From positions 10,775,431 through 10,839,430 of the forward strand of contig OY783200.1 of NCBI GenBank assembly GCA_963678675.1: a DNA stretch of 64,000 nt, read 5' to 3'. Both the position numbers and the translations under genes were made by a program. The notes under the pieces were generated by a model. It worked only from the letters and a program-made list of their open reading frames with translations. It did not search any database and had not been told where the DNA came from. Below are positions 54,826 through 64,000 of this stretch, in pieces (position 1 is the first letter of the stretch; every line of letters starts with the position of its first letter). This DNA comes from Xiphydria camelus. Its lineage: Eukaryota; Arthropoda; Insecta; Hymenoptera; Xiphydriidae.

Positions 54826-55798
54826 TGATGCGGCTGCTGCCTGCGTGGGTCCAGCATGGCCGTGTGTGTGCGTGCGCTGGTCTGGGGCTGCTGCCTGCGT
54901 GGGTCTAGCATGGCCTTGTGTGTGAGCGCTGGTGCTGTGGCTGCTGCCTGCGTGGGTCTAGCATGGCCGTGTGTGTGTGCGCTGGCATGGCTGGTGCTCT
55001 GGGGCGTCGTGGCCGTGTGTGTGTGGCTGGTGCTGTGAGCGTCGTGGCCGTGTGCGTGAGCGCTGGTGTGGCTGGTGCTGGCTGAGAGCGTCGTGGCCGT
55101 GTGCGTGTGGTTGGCTCTGCTTCCGGATGAAGGTGTCCTATCATGGGAGTTCCTTGGTCCAGAAGGTATGCTGCAGGAATGATGATCTTCTCCGCTGCAT
55201 CACGTCGGGGTCACCACTTTGGCGAAAAGAGCGATCGCCATGTTATCGGCGGAGCGTTTCGTCCCGGAGTCGGCCTGTGGACTCGTCAGTAAGGCTACCC
55301 CGACAGCAAAGCGTGGATTTACACGCTAGCCGCACGCAGTGCTGCCACGTAGTGGCACCACTGTGGTCTCACCGTGGCGTGATCGCGTGGCGTACACAAA
55401 CTAAAAGCACCGTGGCTACACAGTGAGCACACGGAGTGGTTCACAGGATAAAGACACAGTGGTTACACTCAGTGCAGTCACGGTGCCTTTTCGACGTGCA
55501 CACTTCGTAAATTTACCGACCATGAATATCGGTAAATTCACTGTCTTCACAAAATTGTTAACGAATTAATGAATTCGCTGCGGAACACGCAGCTCCCGCG
55601 GCACGCCAACATAGTTTTACGCAAATTTCAAGATTTTAGTACGGGGGTTAACTCAATCATTTTAATACGCAGGGAACACGCGTGTTCGTAATTAAATAAT
55701 TTAAAGGTTGGGTGGTCGAGCAGTGCGGACGTGTGGCGGATCGCTCCTACGAAATTCGGAACTTTAGTCGGGTTTTTCGCGAGTGAGTGCGATAAAAA

Positions 55799-56370
55799 GT
55801 GCATGGTGGTGTTCACGGAGCAGTGCGAATAAGTGAAATGGAAGTGCGGCGAGGCCGGCGTTTAAGCAGTATTCGACGATTACGAAGTCTGTCGTATCGA
55901 GTTCCCTCGTGGCACGAACGCCATCATGGCCGCCGCTACATAGCGTCGGTTGACGAAAGACCGCAAAGGCCAGCAGAGGAACACCAGACGAGCGACCCTC
56001 GCGAGAAACCGCCTCGGGAGCTCCGGGACACCGAAGAGGCCCTTGCGAACGACCGAGCTATGCTGGGAGTCTACAGCGAAGTGACAATAAGCCAACCTGT
56101 CATCATCCCCCCTCTAATCGCATAAACACAAGGAAACACGAGGAAAGCGCACTAAGAATCGTTTTAGGCGTATGATATTTCCGTAGGACCTCGTTCCGTG
56201 CCATGACGACGCATCTTCCGACGAATTTCAAAATTCCAGACCATCGAGGTAATTATTCAATCAACGTCGTATCTCGACACTTGCGATACTTTATCTTTTT
56301 TTCTTCTCCATCACTCCCTCCGTCACACTTGGTACCTCGTACGCGATAACGCAGGTGCAGCTCATCGCCG
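55799..56370 (+). other. Possible upstream part of the captured kinase gene
   Basis: An open frame at 55799-56125 encodes RREKP/ERD-rich sequence ending in TISQPVIIPPLIA. It lies directly upstream of the recognised protein kinase D exons and could be the linker between the C1 and PH domains plus intron. I cannot confirm this from motifs. Confidence 0.3.
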
Positions 56371-57375
56371 AGTAACAATATACCGCTGATGTGAATAGTT
56401 CAAAGCGCCAAGCACATGAAACGACGCGGCTCCAAGATCCTGAAGGAAGGATGGATGGTGCACTCGACGAATCGCGATCCGATGGTAGGTTGACGACGTG
56501 GCGCTGATTCGGTTTCGCTTCCCCCATCATTAAGGCGCGCGTGTTTTCAGAGGAAGAGACACTACTGGCGATTGGACACAAAGGCCATAATTCTGTTCCA
56601 AAGCGACAGCAGTTCCAAGTACTTCAAAGAGATTCCGTTGGCTGAAATTCTAGTCGTCGCCGCCGCCAGGGAACAACATTCTCGTGAGTACATATGTATA
56701 TCGTTAGAAATTGTCTGTGCGCGTTTAGTCGATGTACAACGCGCGCGTTCTCTCCTTCCAGGCACGATGCATTGTTTCGAATTGAGAACGGCCAACGTCG
56801 ATTACTACGTCGGCGAAGATCCCCTCTATGGAGGTGCTAGTGGTCAGCTTCCACCGCCGGAAAGTGGCGTTGGCGCTCACTTGGCGAGGACCTGGAAAAC
56901 GAGTATCAGGCAGGCATTGATGCCCGTCACCTCCGGATCGGCAAGTACGTTCAGAGCTCGCGAGTGTGCGCGCGAACGCGTACCGACGCTATACCGAAAA
57001 ACACGCGTCGTTTTCCACAGGTCGGTAGGAGCAGTCGACAACCGAGCCAGAGGAACGCGTAACCGACATGTCGCAGCTCTATCACATCTTCCCGGACGAA
57101 GTTCTTGGCTCGGGTTAATTTGATATCATCTACGGCGGAGTTCATCGCAAGACCGGCCGCGCGATGGCGATAAAGGTGATCGACAAGCTGCGTTTTACCA
57201 CCGAGCAAAAGGCCCAGCTCAAGAACGAAGTAGCCATCCTGCAGAATCTGTCCCACAACGGAGTCGTTAATCTCGAGAGGATGTTCGAGACGCCGGAGAG
57301 GATATTCGTGGTGATGGAGAAGCTCAAGGGAGACATGCGGAAAATGAACACGGTGTACGAAAGTAATTTCAGGGG
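56371..57375 (+). pseudogene. PKD: Captured fragment of protein kinase D (PH domain to kinase P-loop region), with introns
   Basis: Exon a (about 56371-56484) reads NNIPLM, a TGA, then AKHMKRRGSKILKEGWMVHS. Exon b (56551-56693, after ttttcag, donor gtgagt) reads KRHYWRLDTKAIILFQSDS and KYFKEIPLAEIL, the PH-domain start. Exon c (56761-56940) reads HCFELRTANVDYYVGEDPLY and PPPESGVGAHLARTWKTSIR. A further exon (about 57021-57375) reads MSQLYHIFPDEVLGSG, a TAA within the glycine loop, then [19 protein letters not shown] and [18 protein letters not shown]. These blocks match protein kinase D in order. PKD is a cytosolic/Golgi serine/threonine kinase controlled by diacylglycerol. Two stops and truncation make this a non-functional copy. 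Retained introns show DNA-level capture. Confidence 0.88.
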
Positions 57376-57376
57376 A

Positions 57377-58207
57377 GCTATTCTCGACGCGTGGGAAATG
57401 CTTTTCGTGGACGAGATATTTTTCGTTAACGGGTTTAAAGTTTCGTCGATCACTTTCGTTAACGATTCGAAAATTCCTTCCAAGATAGATCTCGTCAATG
57501 AAATTAATTTTCTCACACGAAAAATGTGTTTACATCCCTTAGCGACGTCTTCTTTTTAGAATCTCGTTTAATCACTTAGCAACGACCCGTCGCATCTGCC
57601 CACCGCCTCGGACAAATACCAAACCCATTCGTTGACGAAAACAGCGAGAACGACGAATGACACTTTCGTCAACGAAAAAAGTAATTTCGTTAGCGAAGGA
57701 GTTTCGCGCGTATGGGAAAACATTTCGCGTACAAAATTTCTCAACCAAAACGCAATTGCCCCTGGGGGGCAATTCTCGACACGTCAGAAACGATTTCGTG
57801 AACGGAATTATTATTTCGTTTGAGAAATTTTGTACACGGAATTTTTTCCCATACGAAACTCCTTCGTTAACGAAATTACTTTTTTCGTTGACGAAATTGT
57901 CATTCGTCGTTCTCGCTGTTTTCGTCAACGAATGTTGTTTGGTATTTGTATGCCGGTGAGTTGCATGACGAGGTGGTGGGCCGATGCGACGGGTCGTTGC
58001 TAAGTGATTAAACGAGATTCTAAAAAGAAGACGTCGCTATAAAGGATGTAAACACATTTTTCGTGTGAGAAAATTAATTTCGTTGACGAGATCTATCTTG
58101 GAAGGGATATTCGAATCGTTAACGAAAGTGATCGACGAAATTTTATGTTCGTTAACGAAAAATATTTCGTCCACGAAAAGCATTTCCCACGCGTCGAGAA
58201 TAGCACC
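57377..58207. mobile_element. Fold-back element, TIR CAGGGGWGCTATTCTCGACG
   Basis: The ends CAGGGG(A/T)GCTATTCTCGACG and complement have arms of about 220 bp, each rich in 'ttcgttaacga' words. An inner palindrome at 57610-57930 adds a second hairpin. CAGGGG ends are reminiscent of hAT elements, but the flanking 8 bp match only partly (agtaattt/agcatgtt). It truncates the captured kinase sequence. Confidence 0.7.
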
Positions 58208-58542
58208 CCTGAGCATGTTTCGCCAAGCAATCAGCTGTTCTCATGGCGACCACGTAAAACGCGACATGCGCAGCTTATTGTACTTTCGTACACCGGGACT
58301 TTCAAAAAATTATTATAAATTAACCGTGCATTTTGTCAAGTAGGTTCTTGCATCAATTTCATAGTAAATTTTCCCCGCTACAAATTGGTAGCTTCATTTT
58401 TTTGATCGAGTAAATCTAGGATGCCCAGGAAAAAGAGTATAAATTTGAATAGATTGCGGAACGCGCTTTCCTCCGTTAGTTGCACGCGTAATAAAGGAGC
58501 GTCGCGTAACGGTCAGCTGATCGATTTAAGCCAATTTGAATT

Positions 58543-58709
58543 ACATATCGATACCTTACTTTGAAAACCTCGTAAGTGCAATTTTTGACAAAAATGCCAT
58601 TTATAGCTTACTGTGTGTTCAGATTTTAAATCTTAACGCAGTAAGCTATAAATGGCATTTTTGTCCAAAATTGCACTTACGAGGTTTTCAAAGTAAGGTA
58701 TCGATATGT
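58543..58709. mobile_element. Palindromic MITE, family O, copy 2
   Basis: Near-perfect inverted arms start 'catatcgataccttacttt' and pass through 'aatgccatttatagcttact'. It is the same family as 35395-35568. Confidence 0.8.
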
Positions 58710-59200
58710 ATAATAATTTATTACACAAAAACGGTGCATCGTAGACTATAAGTTCCGACTTGAAATTTGTAAAGAATTTTCTCCTGTACATTGGGATATT
58801 TTTATTTATGAAATTGGTTACAGAAAAAATATAGCTTCGCGATTTGTTGGCATGTGATTTTGACAGGTAGTTTTTAATTAATTACATTATTTCTCGTCAA
58901 TTTGAAGATTACCCATTTCTATATGTCATTCAGGAGATTTTTTCCTATCGATTGGTACCGGTTTTATCCTGACACTAATAAATTGTTTCGCGAATATCTA
59001 ATAAGACTATACTATAAAGTGGCTTAGGGCCAAAACTTCGATAGTTTTTAATTAATTATAAATTTTCCCGGGAATTGACGGATAATACATTTTGATATGT
59101 TAATATTGGGATCTCCAGCTACAATATGTTCATTTAATAAATGGAATAGTAAAAGAAATGTTGTTTTTTAATATAAATATTTTATTAGAATACATCCCTG
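58710..59200. other. No gene seen (interior of D2)
   Basis: AT-rich sequence between the MITE and the D-family right end. No coding signal. Confidence 0.4.
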
Positions 59201-59989
59201 TAGCCCATATGATAACTTCACAGCGAAGCCACTGGGTCTACACCATCATCTCACAGTACAAGCACTGTGGAGTCATCCTGTTATGCCACAGTGCTTCCAC
59301 TCGGTGCTCACACTGCGTGACTGCAGCGTGGCTTCACGGTGCACAGACAGATGGACACCCCAGTGCATGCACTCGAATACACCGCGTGAAAGCAGTGTGC
59401 AGTCACGGTGGCGCCACTTTGCTATCTGGGCTAGGCCGACTCCTGCCTTAGACGCTCTGTGTGCTCTGTCCTCCGTGATTGTCGAACAGCTTCGGTCTTA
59501 TGTAGAAACGTACTCGTGTTCGACCACTAGTGAGAAAGGCAGCGCCATCTGATGGCGGGCCGCCACAGTTTCGCTCGTATGCGCGCCATCTTCCAAAGCC
59601 ACCTTTAACTAAAACACTGCCGAAGTCAAGTTTCAGGAAAATTCAGGTCGCTGCACCTGCTCGACTAGCCATTGGACATACGGTATAATAAAAGTAAGTG
59701 TGGTTAGTTGGTACGTTCCCATAAAACTCTAGAACCGCTAATCGTAGCCCCATAGGGCTTATAGGGTATGGTTGCCCTACATCCCCCATGGATGAAAAAG
59801 TTTTTGTTTTGGAACTGCAGGGGTTGGTTCAGAAGGTATAGCGATTAAAAGGGTGCCGCCCACCAATGGACTTCTTTCAGCGACTATCTCAAGTGCTCTA
59901 CAGTGTCATAAAATGCTGTTCCAAGATGTTCTAGAATGTTCCAAAATGTTCAAGAATATTCTGGAAATTTCAATTTCCAATAGCACTAG

Positions 59990-60117
59990 CATTCAGTATT
60001 ACTATAAACAAAGTGCAAGGACAAACATTAAGATATTGCGGTATTAATTTAAAAGAATCTTGATTTTTTCTCACGGACAGCTATACGTAGCTAGCTCTAG
60101 AGTGGGAAATCCAAAGT
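59990..60117 (+). pseudogene. Helitron Rep/helicase C-terminal fragment
   Basis: The frame reads INKVQGQTLRYCGINLKES and then, after a stop/frameshift, HGQLYVASSRVGNPK. This matches the last helicase motifs of Helitron and Pif1-type proteins ('NKSQGQT', 'HGQLYVA.SRV'). Only about 40 codons remain. Together with the following poly-T/AT tract it may be the 3' part of an old Helitron. Confidence 0.75.
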
Positions 60118-60417
60118 ATATATATATATATATTATATATTTTTTTTTTTTTTTTTTTTTTTCCACTAAATAATAAGATGACAAATGTGGTCTATAAACA
60201 AGTATTGTAATGGAATACCTCAATTAAGTTTGAAATAAAGTGGAAATACAATTAAAAAAAGGTGTGAGTGCCATTGTACTCACGGAGGATGTGTAAACAT
60301 CTTACAATTATCTGCGGTCCGAGTTTAATTGTGGAATATGACGTCGTAGTTCGACATAAAGAAGTTTAATTTTTTCTATAATAAAATATTTATTATTATT
60401 ATATTAGATTTATAACT
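60118..60417. other. AT-rich spacer with (TA)n and poly-T
   Basis: It contains (TA)n at about 60117-60140 and a T-run at about 60141-60161. No coding sequence. Confidence 0.5.
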
Positions 60418-61877
60418 TACTAGCAGCCCGTCCCGGCTTCGCATGGGTAGATTGTGGATTGATTTTGTCCGTCCACCATTGTTTAAATACATTTTTAATA
60501 CAAAACTTTTAGTATTTTTCCCGGGCTACGCAATGGTCATATTGGATTTGACCTTGACCATGACCTTCAAGGTTATATCAAGGTCAAATTAATTTTTTTT
60601 TCACGTTCAAATGTGTCTTTGACCATTTTTTTCATGTTACCTTTATTGTCAGCGGAGGTCAAATTTAGGTCAAGTATAGTTCGACTTTTTGAACACCCTG
60701 TATAAGATTTACTAACTCAGAAACCTTCGCGGATATGCATCCAACTGTTCCCCAAATTTTCATCGCAATCGGATGAACGGTTTAGGAAGCCATAATAATC
60801 ATCCGTACCGGTACTTTTTGAACACCCTGTATAAGATTTACTAAGAAACCTTCGCGGGCATGCGTCCAACCATTTCCCAACTTTTCATCGCAATCGAATG
60901 AACGGTTTAGGAAGGCATAATAATCATCAGTATCGGTACTTTTTGAACACCTTTTATAAGATTTACTAACAGAAACCTTCGCGGGCATGCGTCCAACCAT
61001 TCCCCAAAGTTTTATCGCAATCGGATGAACGGTTTAGGAAGGCATAATAATCATCCGTACCGGTACTTTTTGAACACCCTGTATAAGATTTACTAACTCA
61101 ACCTTCGCGGATATGCGTCCAACTGTTCCCCAAATTTGCATCGCAATCGGATGAACGGTTTAGGAAGGCATAAAGCGTGGTTCAGATGGGTGCGGAAAGC
61201 TTGCGGAGTGCGGAATGACCGTCAGCCAATCAGCTCTTCCGTGTGCGTACTGCCTGCCAATCCGCACCGATCCGCATGCCGCACTCCGCATGCTTTCCGC
61301 ACCCATCTGAATCCCGCTTAATAATCATCAGTACCGGTACTTTTTGAACACCTTTTATAAGATTTACTAACTCAGAAACCTTCGCGGGCATGCGTCCAAC
61401 CATTCTCCAAAGTTTAATCGCAATCGGATGAACGGTTTAGGAAGGCATTTGATATTACCTTAAAGGTCACGGTCAAGGTCAAATCCAATACGACCACTGG
61501 GTAGCCAAGGGAAAATCCTTAAAGTTTTGTATTAAACATTTTTCTCTAAAATGTTTTCCCGTTGAGATAATCCAGCTTGCGCGAATAGTATGCGCAGTAG
61601 CGCCACACACACATTGACGCAGTCACATCTTCATGGCTTACGTCTGACGCTCAATTTCCCAGGAAGGTCATACCGCAGAGCCATAGCATAGATGTTTACA
61701 CATCAATAAAGAGGAGTTTTCTTTCACCGACGTAAGCGCGGTTGTATTGAGAATATGATGACTTATTGTTAGTTCAGCTTTATGATTTTTGGATTTGAAA
61801 GTTTATCCCTTTAATTTACATTTTGTGGGAACTCACTAGCTTTCCCGAGCGGAGCGAGGGTCACATACATATGCTAG
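60418..61877 (+). mobile_element. Helitron-like non-autonomous element with internal minisatellite
   Basis: It starts near TACTAGCAGCCCGTCCCGGC and ends with a GC-rich imperfect hairpin followed by CTAG (61874-61877) and T, compatible with Helitron termini. Inside are about five tandem units of 125-130 bp, each with 'tttttgaacaccctgtataa', 'ccttcgcgg' and 'cgcaatcggatgaacggttt'. Unit starts lie near 60690, 60818, 60946, 61067 and 61341. No replicase is encoded. Boundaries are tentative. Confidence 0.5.
61174..61318. mobile_element. Harbinger-type hairpin MITE inside the minisatellite
   Basis: The ends AGCGTGGTTCAGATGGGTGC and complement are flanked by taa (61171-61173 and 61319-61321). It splits one unit of the minisatellite, so its insertion postdates amplification of that unit. 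Confidence 0.82.
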
Positions 61878-63101
61878 TTCTAATCAAATTTGAAATATAT
61901 CTACGGAAAATAGGTCAAACAAACTATGACAGAATATGTCAATAGCTATGAGTTTGTCAAATTTTAACAGAATTTCAAAAATACTGACAGAAGATGAAAA
62001 GAAACAAATTATAACGGAATATGCCAATAGCCGTGAGAGTTTGTCAAATGCTGTGTCAATATCCCAAAGGAACAACAGAATTTACCAGATTTTTTATAAT
62101 ATCTGACACCTTCTAGTAAAATTTATCAACGCAAATGATAATTTCTATCCAAATTTGCCAAAATTTAATACTTGGTTTTGACATTTTCACCAGAATAAAA
62201 GGCGAATTTTCGTAATAAATTCTGTTTCTCCCTTCATACAAAACCAAAAACGATAAATGAGGTATCATTGTTAATTCACAATTCTACATCGTATTATTTG
62301 TTTAAAAATCGAAGGTAGAAATTGACTTTCGGCAAAGATAACGCATAGTCTACGATTATTCCATATCCTTTGCATCTATGTTCCCCGTCTTCTGTCGTCT
62401 GCGGAATTTCCGCACGGGCCTACTAGTGGATTTTAACACTACCCCGGGACTAGCCTATCCTGGGGTGAACATGAGTTTCCGTCCTCTTTAAAAAAAAAAA
62501 TAGCGTCTACAGCATGTTCCTTATCAGTACCTGTAATTCTCGCTGCATCGCACAGCAAAAGCCATGGCGGGGCTACATAAAAAAATCCCCTCGAAGCCTT
62601 CTACAACTATCGCTCGACGTCGTCATCATTACGCTCGGACGCGATAAAGATTCCCTATAATCGCCTCGTGGGTGGATCACGCGCCCTTATCGGCGCGTAG
62701 CTGTAATATCGACCGCCGTAAATCATGGGACACGCAATTGCCGTGGCGCGAAAGTTCGCATGGTACAAGACTCGAATAAGAGCCGCGCGTCGTTGCGACT
62801 TGCACGACTCGTTCCTCACAGTCTCGAAAGACGCGACTAAACGTTTCACAGATGAGCGAAGGAGCGACGGGGAGTCGTCCCTTCCGCGATTCAAGAAACG
62901 CGGGAAGCAATTTCGCGGGCAATTCGAGTCCTTTGCTATCGCTCCTACTTTGCTTACCGGCCATGTCAGCTTTGCGAAGAGCTTATCCCGGGGTATTAAC
63001 GTCGCGGTATATAATAAGCTATCCGCGACGCATCGCGTGTCAGTATCATCCCTCTTCTAGTCCCGCCGTAATAATCCTTCGAAAGTCTCCATACGCGCGA
63101 A
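61878..63101. other. Intergenic region upstream of the secreted peptide gene
   Basis: The left part is AT-rich. From about 62.5 kb GC content rises and CpG becomes frequent, as near a promoter. A TATA-like acataaaaaaa lies at about 62574. The open frames at 62.65-63.06 kb on both strands show no recognisable domain. Confidence 0.4.
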
Positions 63102-63452
63102 ATGAGTGAGCATAGCGAGTTGACCGCGCGTTTTTGCCGTAGCGGGACCGTTTCGCTCGCAAGTGTTCAGGTGTTGCTCTTCGTCATGATAGCCGCGCTC
63201 CTGCGCGGCGCAAACGCGCAATCCTTGGATCCGATCGACGACTGCATACTCACTTGCGACTACTGCTTCAAGGTAAAGCACCGGTACAACTCCCCGCCGC
63301 GAAGAGGGAGCCTAACTTTCGAAAATCGTTGCGTCTCGCAGGGAGAAGTCTTGCTGAACTGCGCCAACGAGTGCCTGGCGCGTCGCGGCGAGATGACGAG
63401 CTCCGCCTGGGCGAGCGTCTGCCCCTTTTTCGGACTCCTGGTATTCGAGTAA
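63102..63452 (+). CDS. Small secreted six-cysteine peptide, eclosion-hormone-like framework (tentative)
   Basis: ATG 63102 starts a frame with a hydrophobic signal segment (VQVLLFVMIAALL, cleavage probably after GANA). A 69-nt intron is likely: donor aag|gtaaag at 63273, branch-like cctaac at 63311 and acceptor ctcgcag at 63341. It is a multiple of three, so the frame stays open unspliced. Spliced, the mature part has CILTCDYC and LLNCANEC plus a last VCPFF, giving C-x3-C-x2-C-x8-C-x3-C-x15-C. Splicing removes a seventh, unpaired cysteine. Eclosion hormone has C-x3-C-x2-C-x12-C-x3-C-x10-C, so the topology is similar but the spacing is not. An AATAAA is at 63560-63565. It is secreted; the function is unknown. 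Confidence 0.6.
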   Translation: MSEHSELTARFCRSGTVSLASVQVLLFVMIAALLRGANAQSLDPIDDCILTCDYCFKVKHRYNSPPRRGSLTFENRCVSQGEVLLNCANECLARRGEMTSSAWASVCPFFGLLVFE

Positions 63453-63838
63453 GGAGCACCGCTACCACCTTCCGTTTTGCCGCATCGAGAGTTCGATCGG
63501 ACCGCTGACGCGACGAGAACGTCAGAGCCTGCTACGTAGAATGTACCTCGCTTCACCGAAATAAAAAACTCCCATGAAGCTGCGCCCCGAATTATTCGCG
63601 AAGACCTTGAGTGAAACGCAGATCTCGAATCGCGACGTAAAGAAATCAGAGATGGAGGAGCTACCTCGAACTCGCTCATACGTCGAAAACGTATATATTT
63701 TATTATGTGTAATGCTCCTCGTGTCGCTCATACATCGCGAACGAGTAGCGCGTGGCGGTATATGGTACAAAAGTTAAGCGGAGGATAGATGCGAGCAATA
63801 ATTAAATAACGTTAGACAGGCCTTACTGATCTCCCGCG
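63453..63838 (+). other. 3' region of the secreted peptide gene and convergent spacer
   Basis: It includes the AATAAA at 63560-63565 that probably ends the peptide transcript. The frame at 63574-63777 has no recognised domain. The SRP14 gene approaches on the opposite strand. Confidence 0.45.
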
Positions 63839-63986
63839 TCAATGGGCCTTCGGTTTCGCCGATTTCACCTTCTTCAACTTTCTTAGTCCATTTATGTTTC
63901 CCTTCAGCATACTCCAATACACCTGCTGGAACTTGTTCACGTCCTTGGAATGAATCTGGAACGCGAGGTTTTCTTTTACGCGGTGT
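63839..63986 (-). CDS. SRP14: Signal recognition particle 14 kDa protein, last exon (partial)
   Basis: The minus strand has an acceptor (cttactag, forward 63987-63994) followed by an exon ending TGA at 63839-63841. The exon encodes IHSKDVNKFQQVYWSMLKG, then NGLRKLKKVKSAKPKAH. This matches the C-terminal helix of SRP14 ('SKDVNKFQ.AY..LLK.NM.GLKKLKK'), with its basic tail. SRP14 pairs with SRP9 on the Alu domain of SRP RNA and slows elongation in the cytosol. Upstream exons lie beyond the window. No disruption is seen. Confidence 0.85.
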
Positions 63987-64000
63987 CTAGTAAGGGTTGA

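Larger units (their letters stand above)
55299..59430. mobile_element. Element D2, Pack-type inverted-repeat element carrying protein kinase D exons
   Basis: The ends CCCCGACAGCAAAG and CTTTGCTATCTGGG belong to the same family as D1, and the first 250 bp and last 100 bp match D1. It duplicated cta of the TRIM LTR (55296-55298 and 59431-59433), and the LTR reads continuously across the excised insert. Between the shared ends it carries host gene sequence with introns (protein kinase D), a fold-back insertion (57377-58207) and a family O MITE. No transposase. Confidence 0.85.
54417..59567 (-). mobile_element. TRIM-like LTR retrotransposon, copy 3 (one LTR split by element D2)
   Basis: Minus orientation. 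One LTR is 54417-54630 (214 bp). The other is 55218-55298 plus 59434-59567, separated by element D2. The 4-bp duplication gttt flanks the whole. The interior carries the same GT/CA-rich minisatellite as copy 2, in inverse, with a (GT)n tract at about 54789-54823. LTR sequences match copy 2 closely. Confidence 0.88.
52572..59685. mobile_element. TA-flanked palindromic element R, containing a nested TRIM and D2
   Basis: The ends TACCGTATGTCCAATGGCTA and complement are flanked by TA. Arms of more than 800 bp (52.57-53.46 kb and 53.65-54.42 kb plus 59.57-59.69 kb) are nearly identical and inverted. A TRIM copy inserted in the right arm at 54417, duplicating gttt (54413-54416 and 59568-59571). Without insertions the element is about 1.96 kb. 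Confidence 0.85.

Noticed and set aside
55296..59433. Working protein kinase D gene
   Set aside because: The fragment is truncated at both ends, has stops in the pre-PH linker and in the glycine loop, and sits in a mobile element.

Overview
The window looks like a repeat-dense stretch of an insect nuclear chromosome, most likely Hymenoptera. That assignment rests on the mobile-element repertoire and on insect-like host exons, not on a species match. It has GT-AG introns, AATAAA signals, CA/CT microsatellites, target-site duplications of eukaryotic transposons and no bacterial-style operons. Clear single-copy host coding sequence occurs only at the far right: a small secreted cysteine-rich peptide gene (63.1-63.45 kb, +) and the last exon of SRP14 (63.84-63.99 kb, -). 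Almost everything else is mobile DNA, much of it nested.

Layout. 0-5.4 kb: decayed gag/protease fragments of an LTR retrotransposon, two inverted-repeat elements and a tandem repeat. 5.5-20 kb: TA-flanked MITEs, two TRIM retrotransposons with intact LTRs and 4-bp duplications, a P-like element (8-bp duplication) plus its deletion derivative, two copies of a 980-bp element carrying a 5S-rRNA-like segment, and two THAP-bearing palindromic elements. 20-34.1 kb: a PIF/Harbinger cluster comprising a 6.1-kb two-gene element (transposase plus Myb/SANT protein, 3-bp duplication ATT), two further Harbinger-like elements and several Harbinger-type MITEs. 34-36.5 kb: P-like THAP remnant, a SAP-domain micro-ORF element and a MITE.

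36,976-46,049 is an endogenous Polinton/adintovirus-type element. It has long terminal inverted repeats, an exact 6-bp duplication (tatctt), a protein-primed family-B DNA polymerase with all palm motifs, an A32-like packaging ATPase, a conserved Polinton-associated ORF and chromodomain scraps from the integrase. Several genes are broken, and I found no integrase core, protease or capsid gene.

46-60 kb: more MITEs, a Mutator-like transposase pseudogene split by a fold-back element, and a nest in which a palindromic TA element contains a TRIM. One LTR of that TRIM was split by a 4.1-kb inverted-repeat element, which carries an intron-containing fragment of the host protein kinase D gene and further insertions. 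60-62 kb: a Helitron helicase scrap and a Helitron-like element with an internal minisatellite.

The genes do not form one pathway. The coherent units are the Polinton (replication, packaging), the Harbinger pair (transposase plus DNA-binding partner) and the Pack-type elements that captured host exons.
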